Positions 23,501-34,274 of a stretch of 64,000 nucleotides of DNA are shown one piece after another. Position numbers and translations under genes: made by a program. The notes beneath the pieces were generated by a model, which searched no databases, was not told the DNA's origin, and saw only the letters and a list, made by a program, of their open reading frames with translations. Source of the DNA: Taxillus chinensis (Eukaryota; Streptophyta; Magnoliopsida; Santalales; Loranthaceae); the NCBI GenBank assembly GCA_023512835.1, contig CM042090.1, positions 12,121,343-12,185,342 on the forward strand, read 5' to 3'. How positions within the stretch are numbered: position 1 is the first letter of the stretch; each line of letters opens with the position of its first letter.

Positions 23501-26500
23501 ATCCTCCTTCATACCCAGAGAGCCCCCCTGGCAGGAAATTGCGCCGCCGGCCACTGTCGCCCCAAATCCGAAGACGGCCAATCAACCCCCTTCTCATTAA
23601 ACTCAAACCCGTCAGCTAAGAACCAAATCCCTGAACCCTCAAGCCATATCGATCAACGAATATAATCCATATCGATGTACCCATGGCTGTGGTATATTGA
23701 TACATTGATCACGCTCACCTGCTTCCCGATAGATGTGGAGGGAGTCATTCGGTTCGAAATGCAAAAAAGGAGTGACTTGCTGCATCAGCTGTTCACGTCT
23801 GCTACCCGAAGTGGCTAAGGGAGGACGCCTTGTTCGTGATATTAGAGAAAGGTGTGATTTGGGGTCCTTTCTTTGCCATGTTTGTGTTTCGTCTCTTGAT
23901 GTTTGTCTTGTTTTGAAATTCTCGGTTGTGTTTATTGTTTGAAATTCTGGGTGGAGTGTGTTGGTCTCTGTTCAGTTCATAGTCAGTAAGCTGATGTGGT
24001 GTTTGACCTCTGCTACGGGCCTCATACCTCTTGGTTGTTTGTTATTTGATGAAATTAGCCATAAACTGATGAATTGGGGTTGTCATGCGTTTTATCCTGA
24101 TTACATATATCTTTACCAGACTTGTGAAGACATGTTTGTGGTCGTCCTTGGGATGTATGGTTCCATGACTATTGTCTTTATTCTATATGATGTTTTAAGT
24201 CCTGCTTAGCATGTTCTCTTTCTGATTCCTTATGGCAACGTTTTGGCATGATCCTTGACTACCTTAGTACTCTGTTTTGATGAAAACTTATTCTGGGTTT
24301 GGATGTCCTCTCTTTAGTTTTATGTTTTGGCCTAGATCTGTCCATTTTAGCCACGCTTGGATAAACTTCAGCCAGGGTCTATTTTTGTCTATTCGGAACA
24401 CGTCCGACTGAGGGAATATGTATGTTGATTTGAATATATCTGTGCTTCGCTTTCAGTACGTTTTTTTGTATTTGCTTATCTCCGACCTTTTTAATGGTTG
24501 ATTATAGTTTTGGGCCCTGTCGAGTGAGAATTTTAATCATGATCTGTGTGATTACTGATTTGGATTTAATATCCTGTCTATGGAGTTTCTGGCTACACTG
24601 CTACCCTCCCCTCTTGAGTGTCAACCCATGGTTTTAATCTCAAATTAGACGCGGTTTTCGGCCCCTGTGGTTAGCTGTTTGTCTATGGGTTTTGGCCACG
24701 CTAAGAGCCTACCTTGCCATAATAATGTTTCAACTTTGTTTGCGCAATTTTTGGCCAACGATTTAATTTTCTGATCAAGTAACTTCCGTCATAATCTTCA
24801 CTCTCTGTGTGGTGTTAGCTGTAATTCTGGTCCTTGATTTTGAGTTTTCTTCTGTGTGGTTTTAGCATGTTGGTTTAAATCCTCTCTTTGTGGGATATTT
24901 GGCCATGTGGTGATCTTGCTTTAATGTTTGTTTTGCTTCTTTAAACCCTCTCTTCTGTGTGCTTCTTTAGTTTTTGTAATCTTCATCTCTCTTTTTGTAT
25001 TATTAGGTTACTCTAACAATTTATCTTTTTTGTAAATGTGAAAAAGTCGCATGTGATTTTTTCCCTTTGTAATATGTAATAACTCAAAAAAAAAAGCGGA
25101 AAAAAAGAGAGAAAAAAAGAAAAGAGAAGAGTTTTTTGTTGAAAAAAGAATAGAGTTTTTTTGTTATTGACAATTTTATTTGTGTTTTTTGAGTCTAAAA
25201 AAAAGAAATATATTTTTTTCCTTACAATGTTTTTAAAACAAAAAATAATTTATTTAAAATAAAAACAAAACAAGATCAAACAAAAAAACAAAAAAAAATA
25301 TTTCATTAAAATAAATTCTCTTTCCAAAAAATAATAATAATAAGGATTTTCTTTACTCTTAAAAACCCAAAAAAGGTTTTAAAAAACAAATAAAAATCAA
25401 AACATGTTCTTCTTAAAATCAAAACAATATTTTTCTTAAAATTAAAATATTTTCCTTTTTTATTTTCTTTTATAATAATACTAGGATCATCTCGTACTCT
25501 CTCGAAAAATTATACTCTATTTTAGCTCAAACAAAAAATTTATAAAAAAAAAGAGTAAAATTAGGCCGTCAAGGGAAGTTAACAAAAATATTTGTAGGAA
25601 ATGAAACCAAAGCAAACAAAAAAAAAAGTTGAAACCTTGTAACTTCTAATATATGTATTGAAAGGGCATTGTGGGGGCATTAATCTTCTTTCCACACATA
25701 ACTAACTCTGGAATGTAGCTCTAGTAATGTTATTTTTTTCATCACCATTCAAATTGAGTTTGAGATTGCAACCTTGAAAGCGAGTTTCTTCTGATGAAAT
25801 CTGGTAATGATAGTATGTATAGTCTCATCACTTCGGTTTGAGTTCAGGATGGAAAGATATATCTCGAAATTCCATTATAACAGAGAAGCTAAGTATGAGA
25901 AGTTTGAGTTGCATTACTTCGAGTTGAAATAGTTTGAGATCTCAAAGTACCATCATATTGAAAAGTTATCCTATTGGTTCGAGTATTTTGGCGACACAGT
26001 GACATAGAGGAGGAGACGTGAGAGCGCGAGAAAGTGGTGCATGAGCACTATCCGAAGTTATTCAAGGATGAACAATCCTAAAGGAGAGAGGCAGTGAGAG
26101 CCTCGGGCTAATATGATATGTGTATTATTGGTTTTGTTATGTTTTGTGTTTCTGTATGCCATATGACATATGGTTTCCATTATGTGACATATGTAATGTG
26201 AAATGTCAATTATTTTGAATCATATGCTCCATGCTTGTTACCATATGAGATATAGTGTGTGAGGCATGTGAGACATGCAAGTGATGAAACATGTGAGACA
26301 TGTAAGTATACTGTATGGATATGTCCAATGTCCCATGATGACTTGTATATGTTTGAACTGTTCGTGCGATGGTTGAATTCCCTTCATATTATCTTTTGAG
26401 AAACAAAAAGTCTTTGAGGGGGAGAGGTTGTAATAATATGGGTTTTAAGGTTTGAGAGTTAGTCATGTATTGAAATGAGTATTTGAAAACATAAATATCA

Positions 26501-29500
26501 GTATGATGATGCATGCATCAAATGTGAAATTTTGACTGTGAGTGAGGCCAATTTGGAGTCGAAGTTCTGAAATGCTAATTTATGAGATTTTGTGGTATTG
26601 TCCGATGACATCATATATGAGTCATAATTGACATCTCTATATCAAATCCAATCAAATCCAAGGTATAGATTCAATCTTTTCATTTATATTAGTCTATTTG
26701 CTACTATTAGGAAGAGATTAATCTATGATTTAACCCCTAAGTCTCTTATTTTGATTCATATGGGTGGAAAGACCCATATGAACGTGGGTTGTGGATTTCC
26801 TATTCTAAATGCAATTAAAGTCGATAGATTTTGGCTAACCATGTTACATAGAGTTTGGGTATGCGTTTTGGTGATTTGGGGGTAAGAGGGATCAGATTTT
26901 TAGTTGTAGCAAAAATCCCGAAGTAAGCAATCGACGAGATCGATTGATGGGCTTGGTTTATTGAAATGTGTGGCTTGATCGACAAGGGTTTAATCAATTA
27001 ATGGGAAGTCTAGTGTGTTATGGGGTTTTAATCGAACATAGTAATTGACTGAAAGAAATGTAGTTTAGTCAATCAGTATTTGATTAACCAGGTGAATTCC
27101 AGCATGCTTGGGAGTTTTGATCGACTAAGGTGGTTAAGTGAAAGGTGGTCGACTAAAGGATCCTTGTTTTGGTCAACCACATCGATTTCCAATGGGTTTG
27201 TTAGGTTTGATTGACTAGGGTGATTGAGTGAACAATGGTCGACTGAACTGTGCTTGTTTGAGTTGACCGGCTATTTGTTTGTATGTTTTTCTATCCTTTC
27301 TTCGCAATTTGACCCCAAGGTTTAAGAATTTTGAAGGGACTTGAGAAGTCTAACTTTAAAACATGTTTGAAATTGTGACTTAAGCATGAGATGCTTGTTA
27401 AGATATAAATTGTTGTGTTTGAACTTTTATATATGTTCATTGAGACATGGTAGTGATATGTGCCTATGAGGCAAAGCACGCAAGACTAGATTTGCTTAAA
27501 AGCTTGTGAGGCTAGATTTGATTGCAAACCTATGAGGTTAATACTATTGTGTTCAAGAGGCTTGGTTGAAGAAGGCTTGAGAGGTCGAGGTTGAGCCTGA
27601 GAGGCTGTATGATTTATATTAATTTGCTTGTATTTATATATGAGACACTACACGGTAAGGTTTAAGAGTTGAGATGAGTTAAGAGACATTATTCCTATTA
27701 AGTTGTGATTGCTTATTTCTCCTATTGTATTTACTTTTCTTTTATGTGTCTACTAGTGCTAGAAGGATCACCTGAAGTGGAGACCTTATTTGTAGTTTTT
27801 TCTATTGTTGTTGTTTGGTTTTAATTGTTATAATAAGATAAACATGTTGTCACCCTGAGGGAGATGGATAATGTATCAGATCCTTGAAATGAAAGTTATT
27901 GAGCATTATATTTCATGAAAATGTGTATGTGTGCTTTGCATGATGAACAGGTGGGAGCAACACTCGTGTTAGGGTTTTCTTCTAGGTGTCATCACTAAAC
28001 TTGTTTCTTTGGATGTAAGAATGAAAATTCATTAACCACTTTTTTTCTAATTGAAAATTTGAAGCGTGACATATATGAAGCAATAATAACTGATATTTGA
28101 TTATTCAAAAATGAAGATCTCACCAAACAATTTGACAAGGTAAATAACTATTTAATTTTAGTTTCCTTGCTTGGAGCAAAGTAATAAATCAGTTGTCAAA
28201 AATGTAAAATTGTATTCACCACTCACTTACAAAGATTGATAAATTAATATATTGACTTATAACAATAGGCCTCATTTTAAAATTTTAAGCTCTTGTTTTA
28301 CCCAACAATATTTATGTTTTAATCATAGTTTTACTAAACACTAATTTTTTTAAAAATATATATATTTAAAGCACAAAATTATTTTGAATGTTATTAAATC
28401 AATTTGTTCTTCTCAAATGCAATAAATACTGGACTTAAAAGCCTTTGGAACAAAAAGATTAAGCCCTAAGAGTCAGGATATATATATATATATAGTAACA
28501 TATAAACATTTTTAATACATCCATTCAGCATGTATATTTCAGATCATGTATGTGATAGTCGGTTTGGGGTTATCTAGGTTTGACTGCTCTTGAGCCTGGG
28601 AATTAAGTTTGTTAAGTTTCTTATATAAAGAGCTTGCTTCCTTAGAATTCACTGCATACTTAGATCACCCTTAATTTATACTAGATATATATAGAAGAAT
28701 GGGATCCTTACCATTCCAAAAGTCATAGAAACCTAGAAATTCCATCTGCATAGATAAGTATTTTTTTTATCAGCATCATAAAATAGCCATGAATAAAAAG
28801 TGGTTGAAGTTGAATTTAGAGAGAAGCATAGCACGACAAGTTAGCCTGAGACCAAAGTTAATGACATTAAATATATTATTTTATGTATATTTAACTCTTA
28901 TAAAATAAAACTGCAACTGCTAAAGACATCAAGGGAAATAATATCGGATCCAACTAAACAAGTGTTAATTTGTTGATTAAATAAACCTTTTCTTCTCATA
29001 ATTGATACACCCGAGGAACATAATATATATATATATGTACCTTCCACTTATTGGTGACTACAGAGTCGATGAAAGCTTTGTTCTCGTATGCTATTTTGGA
29101 AGACATTAGTGAAAGTGCCACTTTGTATCTTGCATCTTCTTTTTTGATGTCCCTGTCCAATTCCGTCCGCTTGTCTAAATTTCCAATGATGGAAATGAAT
29201 GTTGGTGACTCTCTGCTCGGAATTATCACCCTTCCTATACGCAAGTTAATGAAAATTAACTAAGAGAGCATAAATCACGCACCAATCATCAGCCACTAGC
29301 TAGCTAGTGAATAGTGATACTTTATTGTGATATTTTAATGCTTGATCACGGACAAACCTTTAAACATATTTCGGAGGAGACCAAGAAAGCCGCCATTAGT
29401 GGAAACCAGATTGAGTAATATCTCCAAGATCGACCCAATCCACGACATGGGCAACTTGAGGATGTATTCCAGAACCACTTGAGCCAGCAGAGATAGGAAT

Positions 29501-29664
29501 ATGAGCAGCCTTCGGTGGAAGTCTATGTCTGCGTCGTCCGAGGAGTCCACATATGTTCGGTTCCTCATGTTTGAGTGGAACAGGATGGACATCAAACCGT
29601 AGAGAGTTGCTTCCTTTGGCTCCAGAAGCATGTAGTTTCGGGCAAATGTCTTATCGGAAGCCAT
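20565..29664 (-). CDS. Class-3 triacylglycerol lipase, oil-body lipase (OBL1-like)
   Basis: Five exons on the minus strand encode 474 aa: 29664-29358, 29234-29041, 28745-28712, 22547-21928 and 20834-20565 (stop included). All introns are GT-AG, frame is kept, and lengths sum to 1425 nt. Start is ATG at 29664. The protein has a hydrophobic N-terminal stretch (about 52-87), FLGFYDFWNDYQD at the exon 3/4 join, the VVAFRGTEPFDADQW segment, and the lipase elbow GHSLGGAL with the probable nucleophile Ser291. Asp355 in NNDLVPRLP and His371 in KHFGPC are candidate triad members. It continues with NKNYFSVQAAIP and YKEGWFMR. OBL lipases hydrolyse acylglycerols at lipid droplets. Size and architecture match that family. 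Intron 3 is 6164 bp and carries transposon sequence. Expression is not known from sequence. Confidence 0.93.
20835..21927 (-). other. Lipase intron 4
   Basis: 1093 bp, GT (21927-21926) to AG. AT-rich. A segment at about 21135-21270 ending TTTACCAGGCGAAGGG resembles MITE-like ends at 19140-19255 and 30840-31015. Confidence 0.8.
22548..28711 (-). other. Lipase intron 3 (6.2 kb, transposon-bearing)
   Basis: Donor GTAAGG at 28711 and acceptor ending CGACAG at 22548. From 23280 to 25080 is a GC-richer block with only short ORFs, followed by a long A/T-rich tail (25080-25620). It may be a decayed retroelement or LTR, with no domain recognised. 25985-28071 is the 3' end of a Ty3/gypsy chromovirus in the orientation opposite to the gene. 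Confidence 0.85.
25985..28071 (+). mobile_element. Truncated Ty3/gypsy chromovirus: pol tail plus LTR
   Basis: At about 25989-26090 the translation reads WRHSDIEEET, one stop, then EREKVVHEHYPKLFKDEQS. This is the usual end of a chromovirus polyprotein, where the chromodomain finishes with a YPHLF-like phrase. A purine-rich tract GAGGGGGAGAGG lies at 26416-26427, directly before TGTAATAATATGGG. The LTR is taken as 26429-28071, ending GCGTGACA, about 1.64 kb. gag, protease, reverse transcriptase and the 5' LTR are missing. It lies in the lipase intron, antisense to the gene. Confidence 0.65.
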
Positions 29665-29980
29665 TTCCACCCTTCTATCAGCTCTCTGTTACTTTCTTTA
29701 CTACGTTTCCCTTAATTTTGCTCCCTATGGTTAGAGATAGCTAGGATAAATAAACAATGACAATAAAGGAATGGTCGGCAGGCGTAGTTATTGACGGACG
29801 ACTTTGTTGGCCAGGTTTGAACGTGCAATACGTGGTAATCCTTCTTTGTGCACGGCGGCTTTTTATTATTTGTACTATTAGTCTGCTATTCTACATTTGG
29901 AAAAGTAAATTTTCTATTTGGTGAAAATTGAGGTCTGAGGCTTGTGAATTCAAAATTTGGTCCAATCATTTACCCATTGG
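29665..29980. other. Upstream region of the lipase gene
   Basis: 316 bp between the lipase ATG and a hAT-like element. The 5' UTR and core promoter should lie here on the minus strand, but no convincing TATA box was seen. The transposon at 29981 limits how much original proximal promoter remains. Confidence 0.4.
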
Positions 29981-30589
29981 TAAGGGTGAAATCGGTTCGG
30001 TTTGGATTGGTTTAAGCCATTTTTCAAACCAATTTGTTATGTATCGGTTTGGACAAAATCAAACCAAACCAAACCTATTGCTTGGACCAAACCAAACCGG
30101 ACCAAATTGATTCGGTTTGATTTGGTTCGGTTTGAACCAACGGTTTGAATTATTATCAATTTGGATCGGTTTGAGTCAGTTTAGTTTATAAATTTTTGAA
30201 TTCTTAAAATTAAAATGATGTAAAATAAAAAAAATAAATAGTGTGTAAGCATATCAATATTAATACATATTAAATTTATATTTATAAGTCTCAAAATTTG
30301 ATAATATAATTTACAAATACAACATATCAAATATTAACAAACAATCTTAAATAAATAAATCCAAAACATAAAATAAAAATATAAAATCAGTAAATAATAA
30401 CATTATTCGGTTCGGTTTGGTTTAAACCGCGGTTTTGAAATCTCAAACCAAACAAAACCGATATATTATTCGATTTCAAACCAAACCAAACCGATTTTTG
30501 TTCGGTTTCAACGGTTTGATAAATTGGCGGTTTCGGTGGATCGGTTTGGACTGGTTTCGGCGGTTTGACGGTTTAGAGTTACACCCCTA
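29981..30589. mobile_element. Non-autonomous hAT-like element, CGGTTTGG-rich
   Basis: 609 bp with ends TAAGGGTGAAATCGG and, on the other strand, TAGGGGTGTAACTC. Flanking 8-bp sequences are CCCATTGG (29973-29980) and CCCCTTGG (30590-30597), 7 of 8 matching, as expected for an aged hAT target duplication. Both subterminal regions consist of GGTTCGGTTTGG / CCAAACCAAACC arrays in inverted orientation around an AT-rich core. No transposase. Confidence 0.75.
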
Positions 30590-30645
30590 CCCCTTGGTTG
30601 CTATGGATTTGTGGGTGAGGTATGAAAAGTGGGTTGATTTTTTTT

Positions 30646-31015
30646 TTCTTTGGTAAAGATAAAAATGCCATGGAAAGTATATCCGGTAATGCAAAACATG
30701 CATTGGAACATGTGATTTATTTTCCATAGTAAAATGATGTGAAATGTTATAAAAAAGCAACAATAGAAGTATATTTTCATAATTGTTCCTATATTTTTTA
30801 ACAATCAATAATCTTATTATTTGGTTTAATTGATATTTCATATTATTTTTTTTCTAATTCTATTTACATTATAAAAAATACATTTTTTATCTCTTTTCTA
30901 CCTCAATCAAACAACTATTCTTTCCGCGTATTTTCTTTTCACCTATTTTCTTTCTATCATTTTTCTATCTAAAATTCTTTCACAACTTTTCCATCATTTA
31001 CCAAGCAAAGGGTTA
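30646..31015. mobile_element. MITE-like sequence
   Basis: Left end CTTTGGTAAAG and right end TTTACCAAGCAAAGGG form imperfect inverted repeats around an AT-rich interior. Similar right ends occur at about 19255 and 21270. Target duplication not resolved. Confidence 0.4.
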
Positions 31016-31399
31016 GGCTTGTGCCATGATTAGTTTTCGCCTGTTCTTTTGTGGAAAAAGTAGGAAGGATTCAGAGCGTATGCAATAATTTGTTACTCAA
31101 CCTAAAAACGAAACTGTTTTCTAAATTCATAATGCCTTTTTCATCCATCACTCTTCTCAAATAACTTTTAAACGTGATATATATCATTCATTCTCACAAT
31201 ATTTTTTTTCAAAATAACTTTTTCATCCATTACTTTTTCCAACCACTATGTCCCCTTCCAATGGTATATCTCCCAACGGCTATCTCCTTTTCTTTTCCTA
31301 TCAATTTATTTCATTTTTTCTTATTTACTTGCACAATTCTATCCTAATCTTCATTTCTCTGCCAGATGTTTTACTTCATCAAAATTGTGTTTTCTTCCA
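31016..31399. other. AT-rich spacer
   Basis: No gene recognised. A partly open reading frame continues from here into the copia remnant. Confidence 0.4.
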
Positions 31400-31990
31400 A
31401 GCTAATGCCGCTACTGCCTCCATCTCCAAATATGCTTTAGGTATGTTGTTAGTTTCTCCTACATCATTGATGAATGTTAATATGTATCCTTCTTTGGCAC
31501 CAATTTCTTTACCAAATGGAGACATGGTTGGAATTACTACTATTGGCACAATTTGATTTTAATGATTCTTTTCAATTGAATAATGTATTTGTATGCCAAG
31601 TTTTAGAAATGTTCTTACGTTTATTGGAAAGATAATTGATGATTTACATTGTTCAATGATATATTTTCTATCTAGGTGTATTTTACAAGACTTGACTAGG
31701 AGAATGATGATTGGTGTGGGTAAGCGGTGTGATGATCTACATTACATTGTGGCCTTGACTTCAACTTTTCCTTATTTCCATTTTGATTACAATTTGATCA
31801 TATCCTCCAATATTTGGCATTGCCACTTAGGACATCTTTCCCTTGGGCATTTATAATTTTTAGCAAATAATTCACTTAATTTTGATCTTGATTTTAGTCA
31901 TAAGTGTAACATTTGTCCATTGGCGAAACAAACTCGTTACCCTTTCTCATTCTAGTTCAATTTCAAAGTGTTTTCCCCCAATTTATTGTG
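31400..31990 (+). pseudogene. Ty1/copia pol remnant (protease to GAG-pre-integrase)
   Basis: Broken frames read SPTSLMNVNMYP, ISLPNGDMV and a TIGTI segment, then SFQLNNVFV, then IWHCHLGHLSLGHL, and finally NICPLAKQTRYPF. These follow the copia order: protease end, linker, then the GAG-pre-integrase zinc-binding region with HLGH and C..C. Several stops and frameshifts are present. It ends just before a LINE fragment. Confidence 0.7.
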
Positions 31991-32022
31991 ATATTATATT
32001 CTCCATCCAACGCTTCATTTAA

Positions 32023-32625
32023 TGGATAGTATCCTGGTTTGGAATTTGAGGGGCTTGGACCCTCTATTAAACTGGACTATGTAGGTCCCCAACCTTCCAT
32101 ATGGCTCTTTTTGAGTTTAAGCATAATGGTTCACAAATCCAAACCACTGCAATTCAGTTGCATTTTCCCCATTTCTACCAGGGTGAGTTGGAAAGTACAC
32201 ACGTGGCTTTTTTTTGGAATAATTCACTGTTGTGGCTGCTAATATTTCGTTTGTAGCCTCTTTTGTTTATAGGCTCACACGCTAACAGTACTTGTGGGCG
32301 GACTTGTCCACCCCGCCTTTGGGTTCACATCCGTGGATGGTTGGAGGTGACTTTAATGTTGCTCTATTTCCCTATGAGAAGAATGGACGCCTACTATTAT
32401 CTCCCGTAGGGCATTGGAGGATTTTCGAGACTTTGTTGATCAGGTTGGGTTGTTGGATAAGGCTTTTGTGGGGAATCCATTTACTTGGTGTAATAATCAT
32501 CAGCGTGTAGACTGTATCTGGATCAGGTTGGATAGATTTTTATGTACTCCTTCATTTCAGCAAGTTTTCCCCAATGCAGTGAATGCCTCATCGAGCCCGT
32601 GCCTTGTCTGATGATTGTCTGCTAC
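32023..32625 (+). pseudogene. LINE endonuclease-domain fragment
   Basis: It begins SILVWNLRGL, the typical start of the APE-type endonuclease of plant L1-like LINEs. In later, shifted frames it gives WMVGGDFNVALFPYEKNG, DFVDQVGLLDKAFVGNPFTW and WIRLDRFLCTPSF. Order and spacing match the family, but frame changes make it inactive. The RT part follows at 33405 after an inserted, unrelated block. Confidence 0.8.
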
Positions 32626-32784
32626 AGCTAATTAATGTTCTATGATCAAATTCTCCCAAGGCATCGTTTTTATTTCCAACTTCACTGGTTATCTGACCCC
32701 TCATTTGATTCCTTTTTATTGGCCAATTGGTCCTTGCCACTTCCTGGGACTTTTCCTCTAATGATATTGTTTCATAACAACCAT

Positions 32785-33235
32785 AAACCTAGGAAGCATG
32801 AAACTCCAAAATCCACTGCCTGTAGGAAAAATTCTCGTCCCTGCCGTGAAACCAAAAGCCAGAGGCAGTCTTGCGCCACCAGCAACTGGACAAAAGAGAA
32901 ACAGGCAGAATCACTGTGCCAGTCCTGGACAAAAGAAAAATACATGTTACATCTCAAAAGCAAACCTATATAAGAGACTGACATACATGCCTGAGATTCT
33001 GCTTTATCCAATTGCGAATTTTCATAATTTTGATGTCCCCATGTACCCTTCATAGTTCTCCACAGCCAGACACCAGCATAAGCAGTGAAAAAAAAACCCA
33101 GTTATTTTGAAAGGGAAAACAAATTAATCAAACAAAAAACACAACTGAAAACATATTAGAAACATTCATGCCTTGTATCGGTGATCCAGCTTGACAGCTC
33201 TATCAAACTCTTGTGGCCGTCGCTTTGCTTTCCGG
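32785..33235 (-). other. Possible captured 3' end of a host gene inside the LINE
   Basis: On the minus strand the segment gives AKRRPQEFDRAVKLDHRYKA then a stop, followed by about 400 bp of UTR-like sequence. It sits between the LINE endonuclease and RT parts and shows no LINE homology. The family of the short C-terminus is not recognised. It may be a transduced or recombined gene fragment. Confidence 0.25.
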
Positions 33236-33242
33236 CTCGGAT

Positions 33243-33263
33243 CGGGGGGGGGGGGGGGGGGGA
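33243..33263 (+). repeat. Poly-G run
   Basis: About 18-20 consecutive G, followed by GAGGGAGGG. Confidence 0.9.
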
Positions 33264-33404
33264 GGGAGGGAATGGGCGGTGCTTCGTTTTCTGCAGGGGT
33301 GAAGTGACCCTCAACATTTTCGGAGCTCCGACCTATCAGTCCGTGTAATTTTTATTACAAAGTGGTCTCCTGTATTCTCACTGTCAGATTGACCCCGCCT
33401 CTTT

Positions 33405-33995
33405 CCTAGGTTGCTTTCTCCTGTGCAGTCTGGCTTTGTAAAAGGACGGGCCATACATGAGAATATCGCTTTAGCTCACGAAATGGTGTCTGATATTGAG
33501 GCTCCCGTTTATGGGCACAATCTTGTGCTTAAGGTAGATATGGCTCAGGCGTGTGACCATCTGGTATGTAAATATTTGTGTCGTAAATATGGCTCACCTG
33601 GTGAGGTGGTGCTTCAGACATTACCTGTCCGGATATCATCATGTTGGCTTGTTGATTATCCCTTTAATCTGTTAAATGTTTCCTAAGTGCTCTTGGTTAG
33701 TAGGTCGTGGTGATATTTCCTTCTGGAGAGATAGGTGGTTGGGGTCCCTCCTTAGGTCTACCTTCTGAGGTTTCATATATATATATATATATAGTTGGTT
33801 GTTCCAGATGTTCTTTCTAACCCCCGCCTTTTTGCTAGCCTGGTCTCCCAGGCATTTCAGTATATCACTCAGTCGGTTATGTTATTAGAAGTCCCAGATG
33901 TTCTGGTGTGGGAGCATAGGCCTCTCTGGTCATCTTATTATTTCAGAGTATTATAATGCGACCTCGTCAAAAGTAAGTGGTAATTTGTATGGAAC
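33405..33995 (+). pseudogene. LINE reverse transcriptase and C-terminal fragment, part 1
   Basis: LSPVQSGFVKGRAIHENIAL, then AHEMVSDIE, then LVLKVDMAQACDHLVCKYL corresponds to the RT region of plant LINEs, where the usual AFD is degenerate here as ACD. It is followed by GRGDISFWRDRWLG, typical of the region between RT and the zinc-binding domain, and VPDVLVWEH. Parts of the RT, including the YADD box, are missing. The sequence is split by a copia element and resumes at about 36765. Confidence 0.75.
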
Positions 33996-34047
33996 CATTT
34001 TCTACTACCTCAGATTACTTCATTTATATGGAGGGTGAGGGTCTTCT

Positions 34048-34269
34048 TGAAGAATAATAGAATACAGAGAAATAGATTTTCTTATTCTTTAACTCAATGA
34101 AATACATAGTATAAATAGAGATGAACATCTAATCAAATCTCTTACAATCTTCAATATAAAGAAGTAATATTAATTGATATCTTTATCAATTAATAAGATA
34201 TGATCCTATCAATTAATGAGATATATCAATTAATAGAATATCTTTTCTAAATGGGCAATAATCTCAACA
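34048..34269 (-). repeat. 3' LTR of the copia element
   Basis: 222 bp, nearly identical to the 5' LTR at 36534-36753; the few differences indicate modest age. The terminal dinucleotides are TG and CA in element orientation. Confidence 0.88.
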
Positions 34270-34274
34270 CTTCC

